In this document: piece by piece, positions 16,874 to 24,393 of the stretch
Position numbering within the stretch: the first letter of the stretch is position 1
Layout of the letters: every line of letters begins with the position of its first letter
Assembly (NCBI GenBank): GCA_902767465.1
Contig: CACXHM010000212.1
Coordinates: forward strand, 1-27,817
Reading direction: 5' to 3'
Source: an uncultured Bacteroidia bacterium
GTDB taxonomy: Bacteria; Bacteroidota; Bacteroidia; Bacteroidales; UBA932
DNA length: 27,817 nucleotides
Notes under the pieces: generated by a model
What the model saw: the letters and a program-made list of their open reading frames with translations, nothing else
The model's database searches: none
What the model was told of the DNA's origin: nothing
Made by a program: the position numbers and the translations under genes

Positions 16874-18390
16874 ATTTTACTTTTTATAAATTCTCTCTCT
16901 CCGGGAGTAAGAGCGGCAAAATACGAGCATACAACCGTTGCAAACGAACTTACGAAGAGAACTGTCACCATTCTCCACCAGCCATCGGGGAAGAAACAGC
17001 GGCAGGCTGCCGTGAGGCATATGGAAACGGCAGCAACCGTTCCGCACGGGACGAGGACATCCCGGAGAAACTTCTGCAGGGCAAAACCGGTCTGTGAACG
17101 AATAATAAGCAGTTTCAGCAGGTCCGCCACCAGATACACTGCAATAAAAACGATGTATGCGGACCATGCCGGAGCCCCCATCGCAAAAGCCAGCCATGTG
17201 ATGGGCAGGATGAGGATGCTTACAGATGAGATGATAATATAGTAGCGTTTGATATCGCCGTGTGCAAGCTCAAGGGTGGCAAACGTAGTGAGAACAAGGT
17301 CCATCATTACGCAGAGGATTGCAAGGGTGGAGAAAATGCCTGTGCCTTCCGGGTTTTTCCCGAAGAGCAGCAGCGAGAGCCTGTCCGCCTCAAAAATGTA
17401 CGGGACCAGAAACAGCAGAATGATCAGCACCGCATACTTCGAGCCCTTGCAGGCAAGCTCAAAAGAGTAATCCTTGTTTCCCGCGACATAAGACTTGGTT
17501 ATCTGCGGGTTGATGGCAATGACAACGTTGTTGACGAACTGCTTCACAATGTTCTCAATCTGTCCGGCCACACCCCGCGGAGCATTCATACCAACCCCGT
17601 AAAAGATATTGGTGAGGATGGTGGTTCCCTGCGTATTCAACAGAAAAGTGCCCGACCCCAGGAAGTTCCATCCGGCAAAACTGAGAAGCTTCCTGAACAT
17701 GCTCCTGTCGAAAACAGGGCGGGTAAGAGTTTCTTCGAAATGACGCCGGCAATACAGACCGTAACTGAGCCTCACCAGAAACGCCACGCCGAGCATCAGG
17801 AGTGCGTAAAGCTTGAGTTTATCCACCGGAGAATAGAGGATTGCTATCGCGACCGACAGCTTGAGCACCGCCTCTACTATGCTCACATAAGCAAATGCCG
17901 ACATTCGTTCATGAGCAAGGATAGTGGCGTTGTAGGGTACCGACATCAAAGACAGCAACAGCACGCCGGCACTGCACTGATATACCCAGTTGGCCGCATC
18001 TTCCCTGCCGGCAGGGATATCCATCTGAGTGTTCAGGAACCATAGGCCGACCGTTTCTACAAGCAGAAGAACTACCAGGCACAGACAGATGCTCACGGCC
18101 TGACTCACCGCAAAGATGCGGCGGGATTTTTCGGTGTCGCCTTCTCCCAGTCCTGCCGTAATGAAGCGGCCGATAGCGGCAGATACCGACATGGCAACCA
18201 CGTTGCTGATGGCAACCACGCTTCCAACAGCATTGTAAAGCCCGTAATCGTCGAAACCGAGGTTGCGCAGTATTACCCTCGCGGTAAACAGCCCGATCAG
18301 CATCAACAGCAGCATGCGAAAATAAAGGAATACTGTGTTCCTCGCTATTCTCCTGCTGTTTTCAGATATGAGATGTTCCCCGTCAGGCAT
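16855..18390 (-). CDS. Polysaccharide flippase (Wzx-like, MATE/PST superfamily)
   Basis: This 511-residue inner-membrane protein has about 12-14 hydrophobic segments. It begins with a short cytoplasmic tail and RNTVFLYFRMLLLMLIGLFT, followed by RVILRNLGFDDYGLYNAVGS, the N-terminal motif of O-antigen and capsule exporters. These proteins move undecaprenyl-linked repeat units to the periplasm. A central cytoplasmic loop has NIFYGVGMNAPRGVAGQIEN, also typical. The lipid-linked substrate cannot be told from sequence; the overlapping GT10 gene suggests it may be fucosylated. The gene leads a two-gene operon with GT10. Confidence 0.9.
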   Translation of the reverse strand: MPDGEHLISENSRRIARNTVFLYFRMLLLMLIGLFTARVILRNLGFDDYGLYNAVGSVVAISNVVAMSVSAAIGRFITAGLGEGDTEKSRRIFAVSQAVSICLCLVVLLLVETVGLWFLNTQMDIPAGREDAANWVYQCSAGVLLLSLMSVPYNATILAHERMSAFAYVSIVEAVLKLSVAIAILYSPVDKLKLYALLMLGVAFLVRLSYGLYCRRHFEETLTRPVFDRSMFRKLLSFAGWNFLGSGTFLLNTQGTTILTNIFYGVGMNAPRGVAGQIENIVKQFVNNVVIAINPQITKSYVAGNKDYSFELACKGSKYAVLIILLFLVPYIFEADRLSLLLFGKNPEGTGIFSTLAILCVMMDLVLTTFATLELAHGDIKRYYIIISSVSILILPITWLAFAMGAPAWSAYIVFIAVYLVADLLKLLIIRSQTGFALQKFLRDVLVPCGTVAAVSICLTAACRCFFPDGWWRMVTVLFVSSFATVVCSYFAALTPGEREFIKSKICRKSA

Positions 18391-18397
18391 AACCCGA

Positions 18398-18427
18398 CAA
18401 ATTTACAAATTTTATGTATCTTTACAA
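18398..18427 (-). promoter_or_regulatory. Promoter of the flippase-GT10 operon
   Basis: On the minus strand TTG (18427-18425), a 19-nt gap, TAAATTTG (18405-18398), then the ATG 7 nt later at 18390. The -33 element lies inside the 5' leader region of the divergent gene, so the two promoters interlock. Confidence 0.75.
18417..18424 (+). promoter_or_regulatory. -7 box of the ATP-grasp/DUF616 operon
   Basis: TATCTTTA differs from TAnnTTTG only in the last base. The ATG at 18433 is 8 nt downstream. It is separated by 11 nt from the opposing box at 18398-18405. Confidence 0.55.
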
Positions 18428-18432
18428 TTATT

Positions 18433-19329
18433 ATGGTTTATCTCGCCACCCTCCGCCGGAAGGCACTTGCAACGCTGCGAAATGCCGAGATGCGTTTATT
18501 TCACGCATCAGGCCTTTTGCGCGAGTCCCGCAAGCATGGCTTAAACCCCGACATAAAGAATCCCAAAGATATAAATGAGAAAATCCTGTGGCTGCTATGC
18601 CACACCTATGACAAGCGCTATGCCCGCTACGCCGACAAAATTGCCGTGAGGGATTATCTCGCAGAGTGCGGATGGGGGGATCTTTGTGTGCCGCTGATCG
18701 GAGTATGGGACAGTCCGGAAGAAATAGAATTCGAAGCTCTTCCCGCACGCTTCGTCCTCAAATGCAACCACGACAGTGGATCGACCAGGGTGGTAGACAG
18801 AACCGCTCCGGACTTTGACGAAGATGAGTTGCGGAAATTCTTCCGGACAAAACTGAAACGCAAGTTCGGCTATTCGAATGGAGAGTTGTATTATAATGCA
18901 ATCAAACCGAGGATTCTCGCCGAGCAATTCCTCAAAGCAGGACAAGGGCAGAGTTCCATCCCCGACTACAAGGTCTGGTGCTTCGACGGAAAGCCCTTCT
19001 GCATCTGGGCCTGCGTAAACCGCAGCGCCGACAGCGTACAGGTGCGTACCTTCGACACCGACTGGCAGCCCGTCGAAGGTGCAGACAGACCGACAGGGCA
19101 CTATCTGGCAGCAGAAATAGATATCCCCCGCCCCGCGCACCTGGGCACCATGCTGCAGGCTGCGGCCCGTCTCTCCAAAGGGTTCCCGGAAGCCAGGGTC
19201 GATTTCTACGAAGCCGAAGGGAAACTTTGGTTTTCTGAACTTACCCTGGCGGCTTATGGTGGAAGGATTGATTTTCACACGCCGGAGTTTCTCCGGATAC
19301 TCGGCGACCAATGCATACTGCCGCAATGA
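18433..19329 (+). CDS. TupA-like ATP-grasp glycan biosynthesis enzyme
   Basis: This 298-residue protein fits the TupA-like ATP-grasp family found in capsule and teichuronopeptide gene clusters. Visible family blocks are PKDINEKILWLLCHTYD near the N-terminus (the usual NEKIxWL entry), FVLKCNHDSGS (nucleotide-binding strand), PDYKVWCFDGKPFCIW, and the C-terminal metal-binding block ARVDFYEAEGKLWFSELTLA. Members probably attach an amino acid or similar acyl group to a sugar acid, but the substrate is not known. The frame is open to 18373; I prefer the ATG at 18433 because the longer version would overlap the opposing promoter and flippase start. The stop overlaps the next ATG as ATGA. Confidence 0.82.
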   Translation: MVYLATLRRKALATLRNAEMRLFHASGLLRESRKHGLNPDIKNPKDINEKILWLLCHTYDKRYARYADKIAVRDYLAECGWGDLCVPLIGVWDSPEEIEFEALPARFVLKCNHDSGSTRVVDRTAPDFDEDELRKFFRTKLKRKFGYSNGELYYNAIKPRILAEQFLKAGQGQSSIPDYKVWCFDGKPFCIWACVNRSADSVQVRTFDTDWQPVEGADRPTGHYLAAEIDIPRPAHLGTMLQAAARLSKGFPEARVDFYEAEGKLWFSELTLAAYGGRIDFHTPEFLRILGDQCILPQ

Positions 19330-20018
19330 GAAAAGTCATATATACCTGCATCACGGGAGGATACGATGTTCTCCGCCAGCCGGCTACGGTTAAACCGGAC
19401 TGGGATTACATCTGCTTTACCGACAATGAAGCAGTTTGCGCCGACGGCATATGGCAGTTCAGGAGAACGGAAGGGCCCGATGCAAAGACCGCTTCACGCT
19501 ATCCCAAAATCCTGCCGCATAAAGTTCTGCCGGACTATGATGTCAGCCTCTACATAGATTCGAACCTTGTACTCGCAGGCGATGCCATCTATGATGCGGC
19601 CGATGCCGCCATCGCCTCGGGAACCGCCTGGGCCGGTGTAAAGCATCCCCAACGGGACTGCATCTATGAAGAGATTCGGAAGTGCTACCTCGCCGGCCAT
19701 TGCCGCTGGCGCGATGCCTTCCTGCTCGAACGCAGGCTCAAGAAATCCGGTTTCCCCCGCCATGACGGGCTGCTTGAGAACAATATCATCCTGCGAAGGC
19801 ACAATCTGCCGGAAGTTATGGAGGTGGATGAAAACTGGTGGAAGGCTTTTCTCGCAGGACCACGGCGCGACCAGCTGCATCTGATGCCGCTGCTGTGCCA
19901 TGCGGGCATCGAACCCGCCATCCTCCCAGAATTGCAGAGGATTCCGCACGCACGGCCGTTTTCCTCTCCCTACCCCAGGCCCAGAATCATCAAGAATATC
20001 CTCAAACGTTTTCTTTGA
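19326..20018 (+). CDS. DUF616-family putative glycosyltransferase
   Basis: This 230-residue protein matches the DUF616 (TOD1/MUCI70) family: it starts KVIYTCITGGYDVLRQP, then WDYICFTDN, LPHKVLPDYDVSLYIDSNL with a DxD-like acidic pair, HPQRDCIYEE, and GLLENNIILRRHN near the C-terminus. Plant members act in cell-wall glycan synthesis; bacterial members occur in surface-polysaccharide clusters and are probably cytosolic glycosyltransferases. I chose the ATG at 19326, which overlaps the preceding stop as ATGA, over an in-frame ATG 15 nt earlier. Its last 17 bp overlap the convergent GT4 gene. Confidence 0.85.
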   Translation: MRKVIYTCITGGYDVLRQPATVKPDWDYICFTDNEAVCADGIWQFRRTEGPDAKTASRYPKILPHKVLPDYDVSLYIDSNLVLAGDAIYDAADAAIASGTAWAGVKHPQRDCIYEEIRKCYLAGHCRWRDAFLLERRLKKSGFPRHDGLLENNIILRRHNLPEVMEVDENWWKAFLAGPRRDQLHLMPLLCHAGIEPAILPELQRIPHARPFSSPYPRPRIIKNILKRFL

Positions 20019-20991
20019 GCCTGTTCACCACAGTCTCCACAAACGATGTCCAGGAATTCCCGGACAAATATTCCCGCACGCGTGCAGGGTCGGCGCTCCA
20101 GGTGGAGTGTAGAATTTCGAGCAATTCGGAGATATCGGCATATACGCGGCACAGGCCATGCTGCGAGAGTTCTGCAAAGGCACCCACATCCGGTCCCACC
20201 GGATTCCCACCGAAACGGAGCGTATCCACAAGCGTCCCGGAGCCCGAAATGCTGCCCGGAAGATAGGGAAACAGCACGAAGCGGCTGCCAGCCACATTCG
20301 AGGCTATCTCGTCCATCTCCGCACGCCGCTGCTCAAAGCTGATATTATCATTTTCAAGCGCGTGTATCCTTTCGGCAAGGGCAGGATCCGGACACGCTCC
20401 CAATATCTTTATTTTCAGGCCGGATGCACGGACGGCCCCGTTGGAAACGAACTCTTCCACCCCCTTGTAAGGCAGGACGGTTCCCCAGATCAGCACGTCG
20501 GTCCGTGCACCTGCAGGCGCGCTCACCGGAGCTTCGCAAGGATGGGGAAAATACAGCACCTTTTGTTCTCCAACCCTTTCCCGGGCAATCGAAGCAGTAT
20601 TCTCAGTATGCGCGACAACCAGGTCCGCGATGCGGAAGAGCTTGTCGGTAAGCGCCCGGGAGAGGGCGTTCCCGCCCTGATGGGGACTCGGATTATGGAA
20701 GATAAAGACTGTCCGGCACTTGCGAAGGCGCAAGATACCCAGTGCGAGCATTGCAATGCAAGTCTGCAGGACGGCAAGTTTATGGAAGGCTATGTTCTCA
20801 ACGAAACTCAGCACCGCCACATCGGCCTTGAAACTGTTCCGCAGAAGCGCCCCCGACTGCATGATGCACGGGGCATTATCTGCCTCCAGCACCTCAAAAT
20901 AAGAGGCCAGTTCGCGCTTCAGATGCAGAAAATACCGGCTGGAATATCCGGCTTTCCGGGTCGCAGAGGGAGAAACGTAAACCTTTTTCAT
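20002..20991 (-). CDS. GT4-type glycosyltransferase
   Basis: This 329-residue GT-B protein has the C-terminal donor domain of GT4 enzymes: VLIWGTVLPYKGVEEFV (about residues 164-180, the strand-loop at the start of that domain), the KIKILGACPD strand, and FVLFPYLPGSISGSGTLVDT in place of the usual EGFGLP segment. The N-terminal half has VFIFHNPSPHQGG, an acceptor-side loop. The sugar and linkage cannot be inferred. It overlaps the GT2 gene by 4 nt (ATGA) and is the last gene of the operon that begins with hipB. No membrane segment is needed for catalysis; a hydrophobic stretch at LAVLQTCIAMLALGILRL may contact the membrane. Confidence 0.82.
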   Translation of the reverse strand: MKKVYVSPSATRKAGYSSRYFLHLKRELASYFEVLEADNAPCIMQSGALLRNSFKADVAVLSFVENIAFHKLAVLQTCIAMLALGILRLRKCRTVFIFHNPSPHQGGNALSRALTDKLFRIADLVVAHTENTASIARERVGEQKVLYFPHPCEAPVSAPAGARTDVLIWGTVLPYKGVEEFVSNGAVRASGLKIKILGACPDPALAERIHALENDNISFEQRRAEMDEIASNVAGSRFVLFPYLPGSISGSGTLVDTLRFGGNPVGPDVGAFAELSQHGLCRVYADISELLEILHSTWSADPARVREYLSGNSWTSFVETVVNRLKENV

Positions 20992-21833
20992 CTTCCAAAC
21001 AATGCTTTGAGCGCATAGGTGACACGGGCAGCGGCATACTGGAACGGAGGAAGCCCTATGTAGGTCTTGTAATAGTAGGCGTCGCTCTCCAGCCGCATGC
21101 GGCGCTTACGCATCCGGCCGTAATGACTGTCAATAGTTGCACCGTGCTCGTGCAATACCTGCACAGAAGGGTCATACCACACTTCCTTCCCTATCTTTTT
21201 CAGGCGTTCCGAAAGGATGGCTTCTTCGGCGTACAGGAAAGTGTTCGGGTCCATCCCCCCGCAGGCCTCGAAATCGGCGGAGCGCATCAGCATGAAGGAA
21301 CCCATCAGACGGTAGTGCGGGCCTTCCCCGGCAGTTTGCGCATAATCGGTCATCAGCTTTTCCCTGAGGGCATCCCTTCCCATGAAGAGTTTGCCCCAGT
21401 AAGGCAGGAGATGCTGCACTGCGAAACTCTTGAAAGGTTCGGGACTTTGCAGACGGCCGTCGAGGCCGACCACTTTCGGGCCTATCATTCCGGCATCGGG
21501 CAATTCCTTAAGTCTTGCGGCCAGCCTGTCCACCACGTCGGCATCGGTAAAAACGATGTCATTGTTCACGAAAAGAAGAAGGTCGGCTCCAAATTCTTTT
21601 ATTGCATAGTCAGCCCCGAGATTGTTGCCTCGCGCAAATCCGAGGTTGCCGCCTGCGGGCAGCACGACGGCATCGGAGCCAAGGCCCTTGCGCAGCAGTT
21701 CAGTGGAGGATTCCGCTCCGCCGTTGTCCACCACCACTACACCGTGCTCCGCAGCCACCTTGGCACACTCCTCCCGCACGAAGCGTATTGTCCGCGCCGG
21801 ATCCCCGAAATTCACTATGACTATGCCTATCAT
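20988..21833 (-). CDS. GT2-family glycosyltransferase (rhamnosyltransferase-like)
   Basis: This 281-residue GT-A enzyme starts IGIVIVNFGDPARTIRFV and has VVVVDNGG, then GGNLGFARGNNLG, the hallmark of WbbL-type rhamnosyl and related transferases. LLLFVNNDIVF supplies the DxD-like metal site, and GSFMLMRSADFEACGGMDPN with FLYAEEAILSERL the acceptor and catalytic-base region. The donor may be dTDP-rhamnose but this is not certain. It overlaps the HipT-like gene upstream by ATGA and the GT4 gene downstream by ATGA, so translation is probably coupled through the chain. Confidence 0.88.
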   Translation of the reverse strand: MIGIVIVNFGDPARTIRFVREECAKVAAEHGVVVVDNGGAESSTELLRKGLGSDAVVLPAGGNLGFARGNNLGADYAIKEFGADLLLFVNNDIVFTDADVVDRLAARLKELPDAGMIGPKVVGLDGRLQSPEPFKSFAVQHLLPYWGKLFMGRDALREKLMTDYAQTAGEGPHYRLMGSFMLMRSADFEACGGMDPNTFLYAEEAILSERLKKIGKEVWYDPSVQVLHEHGATIDSHYGRMRKRRMRLESDAYYYKTYIGLPPFQYAAARVTYALKALFGR

Positions 21834-22819
21834 AACACTTTCAGAAAGGAGTTGATCCTTACTTTACGGATTGCACGGTACTGTTCCTTCAGGGCATCGC
21901 TCAGAAAAGAGTTCCCTATCAGGACTTCTGCCTCATCATAGTCTGCACAGAACCTGTCAATCTCACGCGCGGCAATCTTGCGCGGAATACCGATACGCTC
22001 TGCGAGCAGCAAGAAGTCCGATCCGGTCACATAGTGTCCGGGAATCCATCCCTTATACAGGCCCTTTTCCAAGGCAAAAATACTATCGCCATGGATATGC
22101 ATCATCGAGCAGATCAAATCGTACGCAGGAGCAAGACGATAATCGCCTCCAGACGTCCGCAGCACAGAAAAATTCTTGATGTGGGCATCCCCGTTTCCAT
22201 GTACGAAATTGAACAGCAGGATATCGAAAAACTTCACAATTTCCACCCTCCAGGCAGGAAGATACTTTTGCATCAACAACCCGACATCCTCATAACTGCA
22301 CGCAGAATACTTGAAGTTCCCTCCGTGGCTAGCCCTGCTGATTCCCGCCATGGAAGCAAAGTCTTCCTGCTGAATCTTGCTGCCATCCGGAGCCACATCA
22401 TATCGCTTTGTCAGATATGCAGCTTCTCCGTTCTTCGAGAAGCACAATGCGCATGCTGCCGTATCAATGCCATAAACCTGGGCTGCCAGCTGCATTGTAA
22501 GATGCTCATTTGCAGGACTGTACTCCCTGTTCTCAAACTGCAGCAGATTGGGTTTAAGTATGTAAGTACCCTGTTCACCTTTTCCGGCCAGCCGGAATAT
22601 GCCTGAGTCTATTACCATTGAATACTTTCGCTGTGCGCCGGAAAGCGACATGCGTTCCCGGTTATCGTCAAACAGGCGGGTTTCTTCTTCCGACGGGAAG
22701 GCATCATAAGGAAGAATATGCGACACCTTGTGACCTCCGGCAAAATGGCGGATTGCAGACGGGGAATATGTCGAGTAACCGGCAGCAAGAGTGCAGGGGC
22801 AGACTTCAATCGTTCTCAT
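21830..22819 (-). CDS. HipA/HipT-like serine/threonine kinase (toxin component)
   Basis: This 329-residue protein is the kinase part of a split HipA. The Gly-rich loop is MSLSGAQRKYSM with Ser58 and Ser60, corresponding to the autophosphorylated Ser57/Ser59 of E. coli O127 HipT. The catalytic loop HGNGDAHIKNF has Asp211, and APAYDL has the metal-binding Asp234; their 23-residue spacing equals that of D309/D332 in HipA. All catalytic residues are present, so it looks active. HipA targets GltX and HipT targets TrpS; the target here is unknown. It lacks the HipA N-terminal subdomain, which is encoded by the preceding gene (14-nt overlap). The GT2 gene starts within its stop codon (ATGA). Confidence 0.88.
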   Translation of the reverse strand: MRTIEVCPCTLAAGYSTYSPSAIRHFAGGHKVSHILPYDAFPSEEETRLFDDNRERMSLSGAQRKYSMVIDSGIFRLAGKGEQGTYILKPNLLQFENREYSPANEHLTMQLAAQVYGIDTAACALCFSKNGEAAYLTKRYDVAPDGSKIQQEDFASMAGISRASHGGNFKYSACSYEDVGLLMQKYLPAWRVEIVKFFDILLFNFVHGNGDAHIKNFSVLRTSGGDYRLAPAYDLICSMMHIHGDSIFALEKGLYKGWIPGHYVTGSDFLLLAERIGIPRKIAAREIDRFCADYDEAEVLIGNSFLSDALKEQYRAIRKVRINSFLKVL

Positions 22820-23132
22820 AAGGCTGCACTGTTATTGTCCCGGGAGCATCATATTGCGCAGTAGCCTCAAGAATACCAAAGTCATCCTCAGCATCTATCT
22901 TCAGCCTTCCGGCCTGCAGGGCCCGGTTGTCCCCTTCGGAAAGCATGTTGGCAAAGAACGGAAACAAGATATTGGATTTATGTATCTTGTACTTCTTGCT
23001 GATGGTAAGGCTCACGGCAGGGGCCGATGGATCATAGAAGTAAGCATCGTCGTACTCGAACACATAGCCGTTGTCCTTTTCTGTCAGCAAGCCGGCATAG
23101 ACTCCGTTGTTAAAAACCTTAAGACTCCTCAT
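22806..23132 (-). CDS. HipA N-terminal-domain protein (HipS-like)
   Basis: This 108-residue protein is the HipA N-terminal subdomain as a separate gene: LKVFNNGVYAGLLTEKDNG, an internal FEYDDAYFYDPSAPAVSLTI segment, ILFPFFANMLSEGDN and DAEDDFGILEATAQYDAPG match the usual start, middle and end of that domain. In the HipBST system of E. coli the equivalent protein HipS is the antitoxin that neutralises the kinase HipT. The gene overlaps the HTH gene by 14 nt and the kinase gene by 14 nt, so equal synthesis is likely. I infer the same antitoxin role. Confidence 0.85.
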   Translation of the reverse strand: MRSLKVFNNGVYAGLLTEKDNGYVFEYDDAYFYDPSAPAVSLTISKKYKIHKSNILFPFFANMLSEGDNRALQAGRLKIDAEDDFGILEATAQYDAPGTITVQPYEND

Positions 23133-23328
23133 AATCTTTGACCGTCACTATTATGCGGAGCCCAAGCGTATCCAGGATTCTCTGCAAAACCGAAAGGGTG
23201 GGATTCCCCTGTCCCTTTTCCACTGCAATCAGCGTATTATACCCGACAGACGCGAGCTCCGAGAGCTGCCGCTGGGTAATCTTCAATTCCTTTCTACGCG
23301 TGGTAATCGTTTCTCCTATCGATTGCAT
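23119..23328 (-). CDS. HipB-like XRE-family transcriptional regulator
   Basis: This 69-residue protein is a single helix-turn-helix domain: IGETITTRRKELKITQRQLS (helices 1-2), ELASVGYNTLIAVEKGQGNP (recognition helix and the family's EKGxGNP turn), then LSVLQRILDTLGLRIIVTV. It should bind the promoter of its own operon as a dimer with the HipS/HipT partners. It has the first position of the five-gene overlapping operon and its own promoter 28 nt upstream of the ATG. It is short compared with E. coli HipB (88 residues). Confidence 0.88.
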   Translation of the reverse strand: MQSIGETITTRRKELKITQRQLSELASVGYNTLIAVEKGQGNPTLSVLQRILDTLGLRIIVTVKDYEES

Positions 23329-23356
23329 AAAACTCCAATATATTGTGTTTTTACTG

Positions 23357-23386
23357 CAAAAATAGAAACTTTTTTATAAAAAGCAA
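23357..23386 (-). promoter_or_regulatory. Promoter of the hipB operon
   Basis: On the minus strand TTG (23386-23384), a 19-nt gap, TATTTTTG (23364-23357). This is one of the best-fitting promoters in the window. The transcript would have a leader of about 25 nt before the hipB ATG at 23328. A perfect inverted repeat (23390-23413) lies directly upstream of the -33 element and may be an operator. Confidence 0.75.
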
Positions 23387-23389
23387 GCT

Positions 23390-23415
23390 AAAAGCACACT
23401 TGATTGTGCTTTTTT
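23390..23415. terminator. Inverted repeat next to hipB promoter: terminator or operator
   Basis: AAAAGCACA (23390-23398) and TGTGCTTTT (23405-23413) form a perfect 9-bp stem with a 6-nt loop; T-runs follow on both strands. On the minus strand it lies at the very end of the Rhs fragment reading frame and could end that transcript. It also abuts the hipB -33 element. Confidence 0.6.
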
Positions 23416-23417
23416 GT

Positions 23418-23495
23418 CATCTTCGCAAGAGCTATGGCAAAAATATATATGCCGACAACGCTTACTGCCCATACGGCGAAAAGACTCCGGAGTTG
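23418..23495 (+). pseudogene. Truncated second copy of the murI 5' end
   Basis: CATCTTCGCAAGAGCTATGG resembles the promoter and start of the intact murI (TATCTTCGCAAAGTTATGG at 24776). After the ATG at 23434 about 79 nt found in murI are missing. The fragment then matches murI codons 33-47: IYADNAYCPYGEKTPE here, YYADNANCPYGDKTPE there, with 37 of 44 aligned nucleotides identical and differences mostly at third codon positions. The deletion puts the start out of frame. Homology ends at about 23495, where the antisense Rhs fragment begins. Confidence 0.78.
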
Positions 23496-23835
23496 GAGCA
23501 TTTTCTCTCCGTCGGCGGTCATGACATGGGTGATACTACCCTGCGTGTCACGTCCGATGTTGTACGGGGTCCACGGACCGTCATTCACTTTTGCGAGTAC
23601 CATCGGTGCGTCGTAGGCGTTTCCGCCGAGGAACAGCCGCTGCACCGTTTCGGAGCCGGGCGGCGGGCCCCATGGGTCATCTGGATCGCCCCACGACCGC
23701 ACGTCCCGTTCGAAGACTCCGCCAAGATAGTGGCGCTCCAGCCCGAGTACCGGGAACGTCGCGTGGGCCTTTGCCCCGGAGGCATTGTATTTGTAGCCGA
23801 CTGTCATCCTTTCGCGGCACCGGGCGTAATGCATA

Positions 23836-24393
23836 TTATTCCTTATACTTTGCTATCACCTCCTCATACGGAGGCCACATATGAATATTCTTCATTCGTT
23901 CACTTGGTGGAAAGGAGATATATGTTGAGAGACCCTCGTTGCCAACTGTTTCCAAGCGATTAATGTCGTCTTTTGTTAAATCATAACGTACAAGAAATAG
24001 TCCTTGTTCAGCAATAATTTGCCATGAATAATTATTTATTGTAGATTTGGATATAATATAGACATGAATATAATTGTAGTTCTTATAATACTTTTTCCAT
24101 GGCCCCATCCATGCTTCAAAATGGCCTTCAGTTTTTGGATTAATTTCAACTAAATAGCGAGGCGTATTAGGAAGACGATTATCATGATAATACGAACCTT
24201 TGTTTACATCTAAGCTATCGATATTAAGGCAAGCAACTATCGACAGCAATGATGTATTATTTAAGTAAATATCATGATATGTTCTATCTTCGGCGAATCC
24301 CACACATGATGTAAACAGAACAGTGAACGTGAAGACAAAAAGAAATGACAATAAATTGGTACCAGTTATTCTATAGAGGGTAGTAATCTTCAT
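23836..24393 (-). CDS. Lipoprotein of unknown function (possible Rhs immunity protein)
   Basis: This 185-residue protein starts MKITTLYRITGTNLLSFLFV and has a lipoprotein cleavage site FTSC with Cys30. An in-frame ATG 9 nt earlier (24402) is an alternative start; the frame stays open further upstream but would put extra sequence before the signal peptide. The mature part has no domain I recognise; it is rich in Tyr, Asn and Ile and ends in a charged segment (MWPPYEEVIAKYKE). The coding DNA is far more AT-rich than its neighbours (24001-24060 is 23% GC), suggesting recent transfer. Its start overlaps the end of the HEYGH gene and it precedes an Rhs core fragment, the usual place of an immunity gene in Rhs loci. 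That role is inferred. Confidence 0.62.
   Translation of the reverse strand: MKITTLYRITGTNLLSFLFVFTFTVLFTSCVGFAEDRTYHDIYLNNTSLLSIVACLNIDSLDVNKGSYYHDNRLPNTPRYLVEINPKTEGHFEAWMGPWKKYYKNYNYIHVYIISKSTINNYSWQIIAEQGLFLVRYDLTKDDINRLETVGNEGLSTYISFPPSERMKNIHMWPPYEEVIAKYKE

Larger units (their letters stand above)
23388..23834 (-). pseudogene. Fragment of a Bacteroidota Rhs repeat core
   Basis: The first about 110 codons have Rhs/YD-repeat character: TVGYKYNASGAKAHATF resembles the Y-x-YDAxGxK repeat; ETVQRLFLGGNAYDAPMVL and PYNIGRDTQGSITHVMTADG resemble the conserved core end of Bacteroidota Rhs proteins, which normally continues to a YDAWGR-type motif. Instead, from about 23505 the frame runs antisense through the murI remnant and gives an artificial hydrophobic tail ending at 23388. 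Both ends of the Rhs gene are therefore missing. It begins 1 nt after the lipoprotein stop. It is not expected to be functional. Confidence 0.75.

Noticed and set aside
23343..23963. A 206-codon plus-strand frame containing IYADNAYCPYGEKTPE
   Set aside because: Only the short murI-like stretch is real; the rest is antisense of the Rhs fragment and lipoprotein, and the true murI start is out of frame.
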